Shown here one piece after another: positions 43,698-56,792 of a DNA stretch of 64,000 nt (its first letter is position 1; each line of letters starts with the position of its first letter). Below the pieces are notes generated by a model, which searched no databases, was not told the origin of the DNA, and saw only the letters and a list, made by a program, of their open reading frames with translations. A program made the position numbers and the translations under genes. This stretch comes from Ahaetulla prasina (Eukaryota; Chordata; Lepidosauria; Squamata; Colubridae): NCBI RefSeq assembly GCF_028640845.1, contig NC_080539.1, forward strand, positions 196,952,698 through 197,016,697, written 5' to 3'.

Positions 43698-44697
43698 CAG
43701 GGGTGAAATCTAAAATTTTTCCCTGTGGGCGTGGCTTAAGTGGTTCTGTGGGCGTGGCTTAAGTGGTTCTGTGGGCGTGGCTTAAGTGGTGGGCGTGGCT
43801 TGGTGGTCAGATGACAGGGTGGGCATGACCAATAACAATAAATAATAAAAATAATAAACAAAGTATAAAAAACAATAAGAGGTATCAAAAACCAACTTTC
43901 ACACTTTACACACAACACAACACAACTGACTCACACACAATGTAAAAGCAGCTGCACTTCACAATTCACACAGCCACAAAAAGCTCAAAAACCAATTTTC
44001 ACACTTTACACACACACAACTCACACACACACACAAAATGCCACATACAGCTTTCTGAGATTTTGTGTGTTTGTGTAGTTAGAGTGAAACACTACAGAAA
44101 CACACCAAATCTCAGAAAGCTGCACAAATATTTTATTTTATTATTTTATTTTATTGTGGACTTCAAATCCCAGAGTTCCTCAGCTAGCAAAGCAGGAAGT
44201 CAAAGCAAGCTTTTTTTTTTCTTCGGTAGCTGAAGAAAGCATGCAGTTGCAGCCGGAAAGGAGCAGTAATTATAGGTAAGTGAGGAGGGGAATTGGCTGG
44301 GCATGAGTGGGGGCTCTTGTAAGTGGGGGCTGTTAAAAAGTGAGTTTAAAAGCCTGTGAGGATCAGGAAACTCCTCTGGGATTGCCAGAGGAGGCTTTTA
44401 AATCCTGGGGTTTTTTTTCTTTTTTCCCCCCTATGGCTGAAGAGGTTTTTTTAAAAAAAACTTTTAAAGGGTTTTGATCTCTGCTCAACCCATCAGAGGG
44501 TTTTTTTTTTTACTTTTAAAGGCATGTTTCGGCTGAAGAAAAACTTTTAAAAGCAAAAAAAAAACCTCTGCAGATGGTGCAGCTCAGCAGAGGCAGGGGG
44601 CGGGGCCAGGGATTTTTGCTACCAGTCCTCCGAACCAGCAGCTACCATTGCTACCTAATTGGAGGAGCCAGTGTGAACCGGGAGCATTTCACCCCTG
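43698..44697. mobile_element. 1-kb non-autonomous hAT-type element (TIR CAGGGGTGAAAT) with internal minisatellite
   Basis: Its ends are CAGGGGTGAAATCTA and GGAGCATTTCACCCCTG, the same family as 3748-4041. The flanks gaccaaga (43690-43697) and gaccaaag (44698-44705) resemble a decayed 8-bp duplication. Inside, the unit GTGGGCGTGGCTTAAGTG repeats about four times (43726-43805), and an inverted repeat built on CTTTCTGAGATTT lies near 44050-44130. No transposase is seen. Confidence 0.8.
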
Positions 44698-44714
44698 GAC
44701 CAAAGGTGCTTCAA

Positions 44715-44830
44715 TGGCCAAAACTTCAATGATAAGTTATAAGACCCTTTGTTTAGTGCCACTATAACTTTGAATAGTCACTGAGCAAACAGATGTTAAG
44801 CGAGAACTATCTATAGATTTCTGGGCAGTG
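44715..44830 (+). mobile_element. End fragment of the CCTCGACTTA-type DNA element
   Basis: It contains TAGTGCCACTATAACTTTGA and GTCACTGAGCAAACAGATG, which match the 3' half of the element at 58886-60503. Only this end is present. Confidence 0.55.
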
Positions 44831-46177
44831 TTTTGTATTGCCTTCTTCCAGCAGGCAGCAGCAAGCATTTCAACTTCCCAATTTAGCTTATAATCAGTTT
44901 GGTGTTCTCTGAAGGTCACCCATCCAAGTAGGCTTTATCTTACAGAGGAGAGGGGTAGGGCAGGTGGGAGGGGAGGGGAGAGGAGAGGAGTTTACTAGTC
45001 TGCATGTAGCTTGTTATATTTTAGAATCTAGTAGCCAGCAGATACTTACTGACTCTCTTGATCTTTACTAAAGGTAAACACACCAGCTTAATAGTAGACC
45101 TATAATTATTGGTACTCTTATTCTCAAATAATTATTTTTATAATCAGGACAAATCCTGTTTTCTCTTTGCTTCCTTGGTCAACTATTGTAGGTGATCTTG
45201 GGGGTGGGGGGGTGAGGTGCTATGCACTTCCAGTGTCACTGAATATAAAGTGACTTTGGTAAATGTATACGTTTTGTGTGCATGCTTGCTAACACATTGG
45301 GGTATCCTGGTCCAATTGTATCCTTTCCTCCGCTATACTAATCCCATCGGAAGCCCTCTGGGAGTAATTGTATTGCTAATTCACTAAAGAAAAATGTGAC
45401 AAATGATCTTCATTATATTTAAGCATCTGACTTCCACACATCAGAAAGAAAATAGTATTGCTCAGGTTCACTACAAACTAAGTGTGATTTACAACTACCC
45501 CGATAATCATAGCACACTATGTTAACTTACATAGATCTGATTAATGTAAATTATAGTACTGAACTGGAGGTTATACTTTTAAAGTAGAAAATTATCCAAA
45601 AATAGTTTCAGGAATTAATTGTTGCCATAGGGGGTAAAGCAAATATTTGTATCTGTTACCTTTTGTAATTTAATGTAGTTGATTTACAGGACCTGTAAAA
45701 TATGCCTATAGGGAAGTTTCCAAACATTAAAATTCCTATAAAAAACATTCATATGTTTGTTATTACTACTCATAAACCAAATCGGAGCATCACTTAGTTT
45801 AAAAAGCATCACGCTTTACTCAATTAGAAGACGCACAGCTTATCTAATATAGAAATTGTTACATTAGCAATGTTCAGTGTGGCTTCACTGCATGCAATCT
45901 ACTTGTACAATTGTCAGAAAATGAAAGAATTCCAATGGTGACCTTTTCAACTATATTAATGATTCCAAAAATGTATTCCAAGGTTCTGTTCCATATTCCA
46001 TTTTTGTTACGGTCAAAAAGTATCCATTTTTAAACTTGTGGATACAAAACCTGGATTTAAAGCATATAGGCATGTAAAATCAATTAAAGGGGTGGGGATA
46101 TTATATGTTTGCAAATCCACAAATATTTGCATTATCAGCATGAGATAAAGCTCACTACAACAAAGAAAAAAAATGGT
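44831..46177. other. Intronic stretch without recognised features
   Basis: It includes a purine-rich GAGGGGAGAGGAG tract at 44945-44992 and a G run near 45205. No gene is supported. Confidence 0.45.
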
Positions 46178-47380
46178 TGTACCCTTGACTTACAACCATT
46201 CATTCAGTGACCCTTCAAAGTTACAACAGTGCAGAACGAATTATGACAAGTAGTCCTTGGAATTCGAGTAATCTCACCACCCCCACAGGAATAACATGAT
46301 TGCAATCTGGGCACTACCTGTTCACACTTATGCCCCACAATCAGGTGATCACTATCTGCAACTGTTCCTCCTGGCTTCCACAGACAAATCAATGGGAAAG
46401 AGAGCAGAGAAGATCGTAAGTTGCTGGGATAAGTCTCATCCTTGCACCCCAGCCTCTTTGTGATCATACCACACTGGCCCCTTCCCAAATCTCACCTTCC
46501 TTGCACCCTTCTCAACCTGCACCACACCCTCATGCATCCTTCCCAATCTTCCCTTACACCTTCCCCAATCCATCTGCATCTCTTGCACAACCCCTTGCAG
46601 CCTCATAAATCCTCCCTAACCCACATAAACTCTCATACACCCTTCGCCAACCATCCCCTGTAGGGTCTAGGACAATTCACTGCGGCCAACTTGACCCAAG
46701 ACAACTTGCTGCAGGACAATCCATGTAGGATAACTCAACACAAATAAATGTTATCCACCACTGTTTCTTCTACCTTATTTACACTTTTGTCAATGGAAAT
46801 AATGTCAAAGAAATAGTGGATAGTATTTACCACATTGAGTTATCCCTCGTAGAATTCTCCCACAGCAAGTTGTCCCGTGGTGAGTTGGTTGTGGCCAGTT
46901 CTCCCATGGTAAATTGGTGTAGCGATATGACCATGCAAAGTTGGCTGCAGCAAGTTATCCAGTTCCACCCCTGCAGCCTCACACATTCTCCTGACCCATG
47001 TTGCATCTCCTGTACACCCCAAAATACACTTGCACACCCACCCTAATCTGTGCATCATCCACTCTTGTGCAGACAGGAACCTTTATGTGTCCCTCACACC
47101 TTCCCCGACCCACATTTTTCATATACACCCTCAAGCATCCTTCCTAACCTACACCTCATGCATCCCTATGCATCCCCTTGCTCCCTCAGTTACTAATCTG
47201 TGTACCAGTGACTTGTAACTTCCTGCCAGGTTTTCCAATGTCTTTGGTTGTCCCATGTCCACTTAATGACATGAGATTTGGTTAATGATGGCAACCAGGA
47301 TTGCTATCATTAAGCAATGCTGTCCTGTTTTATGACCATATCGCTTAGCTATAGAAATTCCAGTCCCAATTGCCACTGGA
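46178..47380 (-). mobile_element. Decayed CCTCGACTTA-type DNA element with internal minisatellite and palindrome
   Basis: The left part has TTGACTTACAACCATTCATT and the right part has TTTTATGACCATATCGCTTA, matching the two halves of the element at 58886. Between them are a degenerate C/T-rich minisatellite (46440-46670 and 46970-47200, units like CACACCCTTCCCCAA) and an imperfect palindrome at 46676-46975. Confidence 0.5.
46676..46975. repeat. Imperfect palindrome with repeated ACAACTTGCTGC motif
   Basis: The left arm carries GACAACTTGCTGCAGGACAA and AGGATAACTCAACAC. The right arm carries their complements (GAGTTATCC, CACAGCAAGTTGTCC). It splits the C/T-rich minisatellite in two and so probably inserted into it. 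Confidence 0.55.
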
Positions 47381-47799
47381 AGAAGAGGACTACTTGAACA
47401 CAGGTTAATTGAATATAGCATCTTATAGGGCTTTCAAAGATATACCTCCTTTCAAGTTGTCCAGGTAATTAATTCTACAGCACAAGGAACAAGCCTGAGA
47501 TGCCACTTTATAGGATTATATAAGGTTTCTCAGGACTTTCGATGAAGTTCCTAAGGGTTTTTAAAATTATATTCATCAAATCATGGGGCAAAAATAATAG
47601 AAACCATAGTTATTAAAACAAAACTGTTTTAAGCCCTGTTTTAAATCAGGGTAATATATCAGGTTATAGAGATACCATCTGATTTCTTTTAAGTACAACT
47701 TAGTGATGTATTGTAGACAACAATTCTGGATGCTAGTTGCATCTTTTAAACAGGTTTGGCAGGGTTAATAATGGTTATGGAACTTGCCTGATTATTAAC

Positions 47800-47875
47800 A
47801 CATGTATATATTTGTTTCATCTTTGTTATATGCCACTCAGAGTTCTTTTGAATTGGGTAGCCACATAAATAAATA
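47800..47875 (+). mobile_element. Old SINE/LINE 3' tail
   Basis: The motif TATGCCACTCAGAGTTCTTT followed by a TTGGGTAGCCACATAAATAA tail is the decayed 3' end shared by squamate L2-mobilised repeats. Confidence 0.45.
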
Positions 47876-48187
47876 ATTCATCTTGGTAGTTACATCATGT
47901 ACTAAGAAAAATATTTTCCCCAGTGTCACACTCAGTAATTGGATGCACCACATTGTTGTAACTGGTCCTTATTTGCCTTAAATTTAGGAAAATTTAACAA
48001 TATGACAGACACTGTTATTCTAATGGTTATGATTCAGTGTTTCATTTTTAATAATTATTTATTATTTATTTCTATTTTATTTAGAACATTTATGATATTC
48101 ATATTTAGACATATAAATATATGAATATAACATAAATATGATATAAATATGTATATAAGAGCCAATTATTTAGAATATTTATATAGA

Positions 48188-48422
48188 GAACCAGTTTGAT
48201 CCAGTGATTAAGGCACCAGACTAGAAAGCGGGAGATCATGACTTCAAGTCCCGCTTAGTCATTAAAGTCTGCTGGGTGACTTTGAGCCAGCCATTCTCTT
48301 AGCCCAACCCAACTCATAGGGTTGTTATTGTGGTGAAAAGAGGAGGAAGAAGGGATGTCGGCCATATTTGCTGCCTTGAGTTATTTGTAAAAGAATAAAG
48401 GTGAGATATAAATAAATAAAGC
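48188..48422 (+). mobile_element. Sauria-type tRNA-derived SINE, nearly full length
   Basis: It has a tRNA-like head (box A near AGTGATTAAGGCACCAGACT, box B GACTTCAAGTCCCG) and a body with CATAGGGTTGTTATTGTGG. The tail is CCTTGAGTTATTTGTAAAAG then AAAGGTGAGATATAAATAAA. It is not a tRNA gene: no cloverleaf closes. Confidence 0.7.
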
Positions 48423-50000
48423 CCCCATCTTTCATCAAGCTCTGTAAGTTATACATAAATGCCTTATATTTCTCTTCAGAGATTGTTTTTAATTTCCTGC
48501 TGAGTTCCTCTGTATGTGGAGGTACATGATAGTTACTTCAGCAAGCAATATTACACATTTTAAATTTTAATAATGTAATTTCACATTATAATACATTTTA
48601 ATCTTCAAGTTAAGCAATGAAACAAGAAATACTGAATTCCTATTGGCGTAAAGCTATAGAAATAAGCCAAGCATCGAACAACAACCCACCTGAAAGCCAC
48701 AAAGACTAACTAATACTGCTTAAAATTTCTTAGAACAATTAAAATGGTTATTATTTAAGCAGAGGTTTTAGTATAAGAAAATGTTAATTCTTAGAAAGTT
48801 ACATTTGACTGCTATCTTAGCTTACATAACAAGTGCCAAAATACATATTTTAAATGTGACCTTGTACATTTCAGCATTTAATGGTTTTAGTTTTTTATTT
48901 CAGATTGTGGAAATAAAATATTACTAACATTAAGGTAAACTAAAAATTACTGTAATTATTTAATAGTCTTCTATTTTATCCACCCAATAAATTCAGAGCT
49001 GTTCTCTTATTTTCTTAGGAAAGTAATCTAAACCTATCATTATTGTATTCAAGGCAACAATGAACTCCTATTTTATTTGTTCATGACCTTTAACATATAT
49101 AGCTGAATTACCAAGGTAGTGGCATTGTTAAATACCTTCTTTAATCAGCCAAGTATCATTCAATCAAAAAACTGAATGTAAGAGATTGTGTCACAACCCA
49201 CAAAAAACGAGAACACAATCACTGCATTCATTGCTGAATGACAGTGAAACATAAAAGCACATCAAGCATTTAAACATCTGCAGATGATATGCTTTCTCAT
49301 ATTATCTATTCTTTCGCCTTTTAAAGAAAAATAGGTCAGAGGTTGAATGCAGGCTATTTAATGCCTATTCATTGTATGGGTACAGCTGTTTTACACACAG
49401 ACACACACCCCACATGTGCACAGAGAAGAAAGATCATGAAGCCAGTTCAAAAATTGTTTTTCCCTGTGGAAATTCTAAGCTATAATCATCTATGTATTTT
49501 TCAATGCAAATAAGTAATGCTATAAAATACAGATACATATGTGAATGTAATAGAAATAGTAATCTGACTACATGTTTTCATATTTTGATGTTTACTAAAG
49601 ACAGGAAAATGGTTGCAGAAATGTTAAAATGGCCAAATATTTACAAAACATTAGAACAAAGCATTAGGAAATCAGTTTTTAGAAATTAATGCTTATTGAA
49701 ATAAAATGACTACATACAGTAGAAGAACATGCTTCTGCCCATTTTATTATATCAAGTGTCACTTAAGAAATAAAAAAGTTGAATGTAATGGGAATGAGAT
49801 ACTTAAGCCTATAACATTCAAAAGAGAGAGAGAGAAGAGGAAGGGAATATTAATAATATTTTTGGAGCCAGATAAATGCCCAGTTTTCAAGTTCACCCAT
49901 AGACATGGCAGCTCATTGGGAAGTTTGGGTTGCTCACTCTAAGCTCAACCAACCCACAGGACTGATGTTGTAGGGAAACAGGAGAGAAACTGTACCTATT
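48423..50000. other. Intronic stretch without recognised features
   Basis: AT-rich sequence with a (GA)n run at 49823-49836. No gene is supported. Confidence 0.5.
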
Positions 50001-50019
50001 GTACCTAGGCCTTTCACAA

Positions 50020-50523
50020 AAAGTTTTTACAGGTACAAGGAGGATTAACACCGATAGCCTCCCAACGACCTGTGTACTCCCACAGAGTGGGCCTGCTCTA
50101 GGTGCCATCATCCAAACAGAGAGCCTTCTCTGTGGCAGCACCGGCCCTATGGAACGAGTTACCTCCGGGGTTACACCAACTCCCCGACCTCTGAACCTTC
50201 AAGCGGGAACTGAAGACTTTATTATTTAATCGTGCGGGACTAGTCTAAGTGTTTTTAATTAATTAATTAATTTATTTATAATTTTAAATTTTAAAGGGTT
50301 TTATATCAGTCTATGACTGTTTTAATTAATTAGGTCTGTTAAATATTTCGTTTTAAATTTGTTTTTAAATTTGTGATTTATACTGTGTATTCTATGTGTT
50401 TTAATATGGCTGTAAACCGCCCTGAGTCCTTCGGGAGAAGGGCGATATAGAAATTAAATTATAAATAAATAAATAAATAAATAAACAAACAAACAAACAA
50501 ACAAACAAACAAACAAACAAACA
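50020..50523 (+). mobile_element. L2 LINE 3' end with (AAAT)n(AAAC)n tail
   Basis: The segment at 50030-50230 corresponds to the L2 C-terminus (the LWNELPP-like region, here CCTATGGAACGAGTTACC). The 3' UTR follows with AACCGCCCTGAGTCCTTCGG, and an AAAT run turns into an AAAC run at 50455-50523. Confidence 0.82.
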
Positions 50524-52637
50524 GAAGACACTAAGAAACCTGCATTAGTAAATCCAACTTTTAGATTCTGAATTCAGCACATACATTGCAGTTTTTCATT
50601 TGGACAATAACTGTCAGCTATTTTTCATTATTACCAACTCTACCTCAGTTTTAAAATATATTTTACGTTATTAATAAAAAATAAGCTTTAACTTTATTAG
50701 CAGTCATAAAACTGTCAGAAATGAGAAAAGAAAGCCACAGAAATGAAAGAAAAAATATATGCCACAGACAGACAAAAAAAGGAAGTAGTTGTGGTTTAGC
50801 AGTGATAACTATCGGAAACCAAGTTCCCCTAATATTATAGTCCTTACAGAAGAAATTGATATACGTAGCACATTAAGGTTTTAGTTCTTTTTAATACCAT
50901 GCTACAAAATCACCTTTCAATTATATAGGATCCTGTCTATGATTTATACTCTGAGTTCTCTCTTAAACTTGACAAGTAATCATCCATAATTCTCACTGTA
51001 CCATGAGGCACTGATATACAAAAGTGATACTTGAGCTTATTAATATGCTTGTCATGATGAGCAAATTTGAGTGTTGTACAGCTTAATTAAGATTTTCTAT
51101 TCAAGAAAATATATTGATGCACCAGAGGCAAATTAGAGAATTGTTAATGAACTCTGATTTAGAAAAGGATAAATTTGTATTTAGATAGGAGAGTACATAG
51201 TTCTGCATATGTTTGAATAAGCACATCTAAAAATTCAGCTCATAGTTACTACTGCTATGACATATAATAATCCTGTCCATCAGGAAAATTAAGCATCACT
51301 CTTGCAGAACAAGCAAAAAACTTCAATCCATGTTAATCTAAAATAAATTATTAAAAATAATATTAGTTATTACAACCATTAATTTTTTCTACACATTTGC
51401 ACAAACACATGATATTGATTTAGAAATGTACCAGAATGCTAATCAAGAACTCAACAGTCTGTCAAACTTATAGGGCTGAAACACATTTCTGCAAATTTCA
51501 CCTCTATCCTTACCAGCTATTAGGGTTATTTTAATCAAAGCTTCACTTTGTAAAAGGGGCATAGACTGCCAGCTACCTAAAAGCAGCCTGCAATTCAATC
51601 CTAAAATTCAATTATTTAAAATAAGTATAGTTGTTTGCATTTGCAATGAAAAACTAAGATGTCTGTTCCAAAATCCGTTGCTTGATTTGGCACTGTATTT
51701 ATAAAAATCCATGTTAACTACTGCTAATCGTCTTAGTTTTCTTTAACTGTTTCAAAATCAGTTATAAATTATAATCATGAAGTATTAAGTATAAAGTATC
51801 TGTAATTGGATTACATGTTATAACAAAATCCTTATTCCTCTAAAAAAAAAAAAAACCTAAATTATGAATACAAATCTCTGATTGTGTTAGATATCAGAGA
51901 CAAGGCTTAAAAAAAATATATGTCATGGCAGAGACGACACAGTTCTTTCATAAACATACCATTTGTTTTAATCCAAGCCTTGTTTTTAAACTCATTTGCA
52001 AAATATCAGTGATTATTATATTCATCAAGAGTAGATTAATTTGAAACATTTTTTTCTTTAAAGCAGCTTAATCTCTGGTGTGCCGATTTTTTGTTATGCC
52101 CAAAATGATTTTTTCTCTTCCTGGAAATATATTAATTGGCTCTTGCTAACTTCCACCTGGCCACTGCACAAAAACTTCCAGCCAATCAGCAGAAATGGAT
52201 CTGTGCCTGCTATTTTATTGTCTAATGCACTCTTCATGTCTCCTAAACTTTGTTTCCTAAAAAAAAATCTGTGAAATTGAGGAATGTCAGAACACATGAA
52301 GGAATCTGTAATCATAATGCTTCATTTCCCCCCACATTTTTAAACAGGGATTGATTTGTTCTGAGCTTGGTCAATCTGGGTGAGCTGCTTTGATCTCACA
52401 GAAATGTACACTTTTGCAAAAGTTAAAGATTTAAAATCTTTCTGTTTTAACAATGTAGCAGTCCACAAATAACCAATAGATAAATGTATCCATGCTTGAT
52501 GGAGTTTTAACAAAACTGTGGCTATTTAAGAAAGGCATTGCCAAATAAATCTTGAAAGTAACTCATTGATTTCAATAAACCAACTTCTCTACAAATAACA
52601 AGATTATCTCCTAAAGTATAATACTTTTACTTCTTCT
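50524..52637. other. Intronic stretch, unique-looking sequence
   Basis: AT-rich sequence with no repeat signature or coding evidence. Confidence 0.5.
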
Positions 52638-52858
52638 TAGCACTAGACTTAGACTTATATACCTCTTCATAGTGCTTTACAGAATTCCCCAAGCAGTTTA
52701 TAACATCAGCATATTTACCCCCAACAATCTGGGTCCTCATTTTGCTGGCCTCAGAAGGATGGAAGGCTGTCTTAACCTTGAGACCCATCACGATCAAACT
52801 CCAGGCTATGAGCAGAGTTAGCCTGCACTACTGTGTTATAACCACTGTGTCACCACTA
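52638..52858 (-). mobile_element. tRNA-derived SINE, minus orientation
   Basis: In reverse it has the box A region (TGGTGACACAGTGGTTATAA), AGCCTTCCATCCTTCTGAGG, and the tail CTATGAAGAGGTATATAAGT. It is the same family as 824, 9000 and 10852. Confidence 0.75.
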
Positions 52859-54431
52859 CTGTTCTTAATTGGATGGAAACCTTATTTTAAAACAAGATGG
52901 AGGCATTCCTTATGATTCTTATTCTTAAAGATAGGCTACAAATAGAAATAATCCTAGGATTCTTCATCAAGCTTTCTTTTATACAACCATGCACCTCGAA
53001 TCATACATTTCTCTCCAACTACCTGAAAAGTTTGCATTTTAAACGGAAGTTAAATATCCTTTCAACTTTAGACACAATCTCTGAAACAGAAACAAGGCTA
53101 CAACAGAAGAGAATTGTCAACATCACTATCTTTATGCAAAGCCTTTAAAAGTATCAGTATTAATGATACTGTATAACAGACTTCTCCAAGCAGCCGATTT
53201 GCTCAATCACATTGTGTCATAGGCGGCAGAGTACACTAAGTTTTCCCCAACTTTATCTATAGATCTATAATAACATGTTAACCTAAAGCACACCTTGTTC
53301 AAATACATCAGATGTAACAACTGACATTGTTTTATAGAAGTGGATCTGTCACCCCAATATTGTAGAAGTATTCTGTATAATATAAATCCCAGCTTATTCC
53401 CTCGTGTCTCTTTTAATGTATAAAATGTCTGTTTTACAATCTTGGCTCACAGAGGATATACGATAGGAAAAAGATTGACCTGGGAGTCCTAGCTAAACTG
53501 AAGAACATCATACATTATAAATATGACCTAACAAATTGAAGAATGTTTCTTTCAAATTCTGTAACTGCCTGATGAAATAAACTGAAGAATCTGAATATTC
53601 GCTTTACCATGAAGTAATTACTAGTGTCAATTCAGGCTTGAGATAAATAATTAGGCACTTCAGATACTATGTACTAATAACTCAAAACATTTATCAAAGG
53701 TAGAAAAAACTAAGTCTTCATTTTTCCTCTCTGAAAATACTGCTCAAGAGTAAAATTTAATTATCTACCCAACACAATCCCCATCCATAACTCTGATTTC
53801 ACACCAATATTTTTATTTTTACAGATAATTTGCAGGAAAAAAAGATGTACTGAACTTGATAATACCTGAAGCAACTGAGCAATGAACAAGTTTCTAAGAG
53901 AGCTATAAGTTTCACACAGAAGTGTAAGATTGTACAAGACTTTCCAGCCCCCTACTATTTCAACACTTTAATATATTAATATTAGAATTATAAGGCAAGT
54001 ATTTAAAGTTTACACAAGTAAAATGCAGGTGTACAACTTCCAGCAATACAACAATCATGGCAGGCCTTACATGCTATTCAAAAGCCACCTTCCAGTGGGC
54101 AGTGCCAAGAAAAATATTTGAAAGTTTCACTAGATTTGTCAGTGGAAGAGGTAAAAATCCAGGTAACCATTATCAACAGTAGATTTACAGTAGAGGCGGT
54201 GAATTGTTTTCTCTCTCTGCTAAGAACAGCCCTTATCTTTGAGAAAAAAAGCAGGATAAAAAACAAAAACAATCTAACTGAATTTCATGAGCATCTGTCC
54301 TCAATATTAAATGCGGGTAATATGATCACCCTCCAGTAAATATATGTACTAACTTCCCTTCCACATTAAAAATTATAATTTGGCAATCACTTTTGGAGGT
54401 TTGCACAGGCCTGTGATCAAGAGGCCTGTAT
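52859..54431. other. Intronic stretch without recognised features
   Basis: AT-rich sequence with no gene or repeat supported. Confidence 0.5.
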
Positions 54432-54807
54432 GTACCGTATATACTCGAGTATAAGCCGAGTTTTTCAGCACGTTTTTTGTGCTGAAAAACGTCCCCTCGG
54501 CTTATACTCGAGTATATACGGCTTATACTCGAGTTTTTTTTTTTTCTTTTTTTCACATTATACCGGATGGAGCAAACTTGGCGGGCTTTTGCATTACCGC
54601 GGGGAAGCCCTGCCGGTGCAGTGAGAGGGCGGGGCGGGGGAGCCGCCAGCCTTCTCGGCTGAGGGAGGGAGGCTTTCCCTGACCGGTAGCTGCCTCATTT
54701 CCCTCCCTCGGCTTATACTCGAGTCCCCAGTTTACCCCAGCTTTTTGGGGTAAAATTGGGGACCTCGGCTTATACTCGGATCGGCTTATATTCGAGTATA
54801 TACGGTA
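54432..54807. mobile_element. Palindromic DNA element (TACCGTATATACTCGAG ends)
   Basis: The outer ends TACCGTATATACTCGAGTAT and a matching inverted GAGTATATACGGTA flank a GC-rich centre. Further copies of CGGCTTATACTCGAG occur inside in both orientations, giving nested hairpins, including a near-perfect one at 54432-54522. It is non-coding; the superfamily is not assigned. Confidence 0.75.
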
Positions 54808-56759
54808 ATTCTAGAACTTCAGATTGTGCATGTCTGATTTACGAGTCATATTTCAATCATACCTCTCTTTGATTCTCTCCTAACAAACTAAGAAGAAATT
54901 CAGACACTGTTATATTGGAACAAATTCAATATGCTGTTCTGTATAAAAATATTTCATTATTATTTTTGCAAAATAAGTATAAGGTGCCAAGAATTACTAG
55001 CTTGGGACTTTTTCCTAAATTCTTTCTCAATGATTTCCATGTATAGGGGATCTTTTTGATAAAGTATTATCTAGAATACACATCATCATCAAGAAGAAAA
55101 TGTTCCTGCAATCAGCTCAATTCTAAATTGGTGGCATGGCACAAAATCAGGTGTCTAAGTTGCATGATGTTTACAGAACAGTAAAAATAAACACTCTGAG
55201 AGTACCTGATTTACATTTTACTTAGACAGAATTTACATATTGAAGTTATATTCTGGTGACAGTCTGGTGAAGACAAATTACCACAAATACATTCACTTCA
55301 ACATCAAGACTTTGAAGATGATTTGCATATGAACAACTGTACTTTTGTATGCTCTACCACAGGAAGATTCCAGATTTATGGGTTACAACCACTAATTCCA
55401 GACCAGTGACCACACTTTCACTTTTTATTCACTCTTACTTAAAATAGTTCAGACAGGTCACTAAGAAAATGAGCAGAATTTTCTGCATTAAAAAAGCAAC
55501 TGTCACTGTAACTCTTCATTTATCAATAGTAGTAATCCATAATTTTGTGGCTCTGATAGGCATACTGTCTGAAAATTTGGGGACTTGTAGGCACTACGCA
55601 GGACTTCAAATTTAAAGGCAAAAAGATGCTTGGAACATGCAGGGGCATACCAACAGCCTCTAGCTGTAGTACCTTAAATTGTATTTTCCTGTAGCTACAG
55701 AGGGTAACCTCATGAGTACAGAAAAAGACATAGATGTTTTAGTTAGTTAGAAGCAGGTGCTATGTAGGCAACCCAGTATTGAAGGTCCCTTTGTCTTTGA
55801 AGCTAAAGTACTGTATAGCCTTATTGCAAATTCAACTCATCAAGTGGGTAGATAATATGGAAGAAGCAATAGTAATATGGAAGAAGCAAGATCCAGATGT
55901 CCATAAAAATTATAGTTTGCACCATTTGTGCAATTTAAGGGAATGACAGGAGGAAAACAGCATTGACACACTCAGTTTGTAATATAAAAACAGAAAGAAC
56001 AAAATCATAAAATCAATTTTTTTAGAAATTGCCAGCCACATTAGCTTCAGAATGGCTGACTCTTCTTGTTTCTGTTTGGGCTTTCTCCAATCACTGAGAT
56101 AAACAAGAAATTGCAATCCATTATTTAAGAAGACATGAGATCAGGAAAAGAGGATCTGAATGTTGTAGATGGAGTAGATATCAACAGGGAATGTTTTTGA
56201 AGAACACTCTTGGGATTCTGGTAAATGGTATAACTACATTAATGTAGATGTTTAGGTCGTTCACAGAGAATAACATTCTCCACTTTAATGCATTTCTGAT
56301 AATTGGTCAACAGTGACATTAAATAAGACACTATATAATGCTCTACATCCAATCCCCCAAATTTAGTTATTCACAAAAATGTTATTTGCCAGTGTTCAAT
56401 AAAATACTTGTCCGGTCTCTTGCTTTTGAGTTTGACTAATGATTGAGCAGTAACACACACAGAACTAATGAGATCTGGATAACTAAGTCTGATGATGATC
56501 CCACTCCTATTTGTAACAAATACTAAGATTTAAAGGTGAATCAACTATCACCTATGAAAGATGTGATACATAGAGAGAGAGAGAGAGAGAAAAGATGAAA
56601 TTTCACAATCTCAACCTATTTAGTGCCATTTCTGAAATTAGCAACTTTTGCATAAAAAAACTCAGAATAGATTTTCCCGCTCAAAATGTTTATGCATGCA
56701 GTGGAAAGATGCAGCCAATCAACGTGCACAAGGAATAGTTAAGTAACAGGTGACTTTGC
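54808..56759. other. Intronic stretch without recognised features
   Basis: AT-rich sequence with a (GA)n microsatellite at 56573-56591. No gene is supported. Confidence 0.5.
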
Positions 56760-56792
56760 CTACAGTGTGTTACAGCAGAAGTCAATGCTTAC

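Larger units (their letters stand above)
5252..56792 (-). other. PARD3B: PARD3B intron 1 (51.5 kb)
   Basis: This intron is bounded by the exon 1 donor GTAAGC at 56792 and the exon 2 acceptor CAG at 5252. I found no other exon of this or another gene in it. It contains all three DIRS elements and most of the LINEs, SINEs and DNA elements listed here. Very long first introns are usual for Par-3 family genes. Confidence 0.85.

Noticed and set aside
43726..43805. CRISPR-like repeat array
   Set aside because: The units are contiguous without spacers, in a vertebrate transposon; it is a minisatellite.
48205..48265. tRNA gene
   Set aside because: Box A and box B are present, but no cloverleaf forms and the segment continues into a SINE body and tail.
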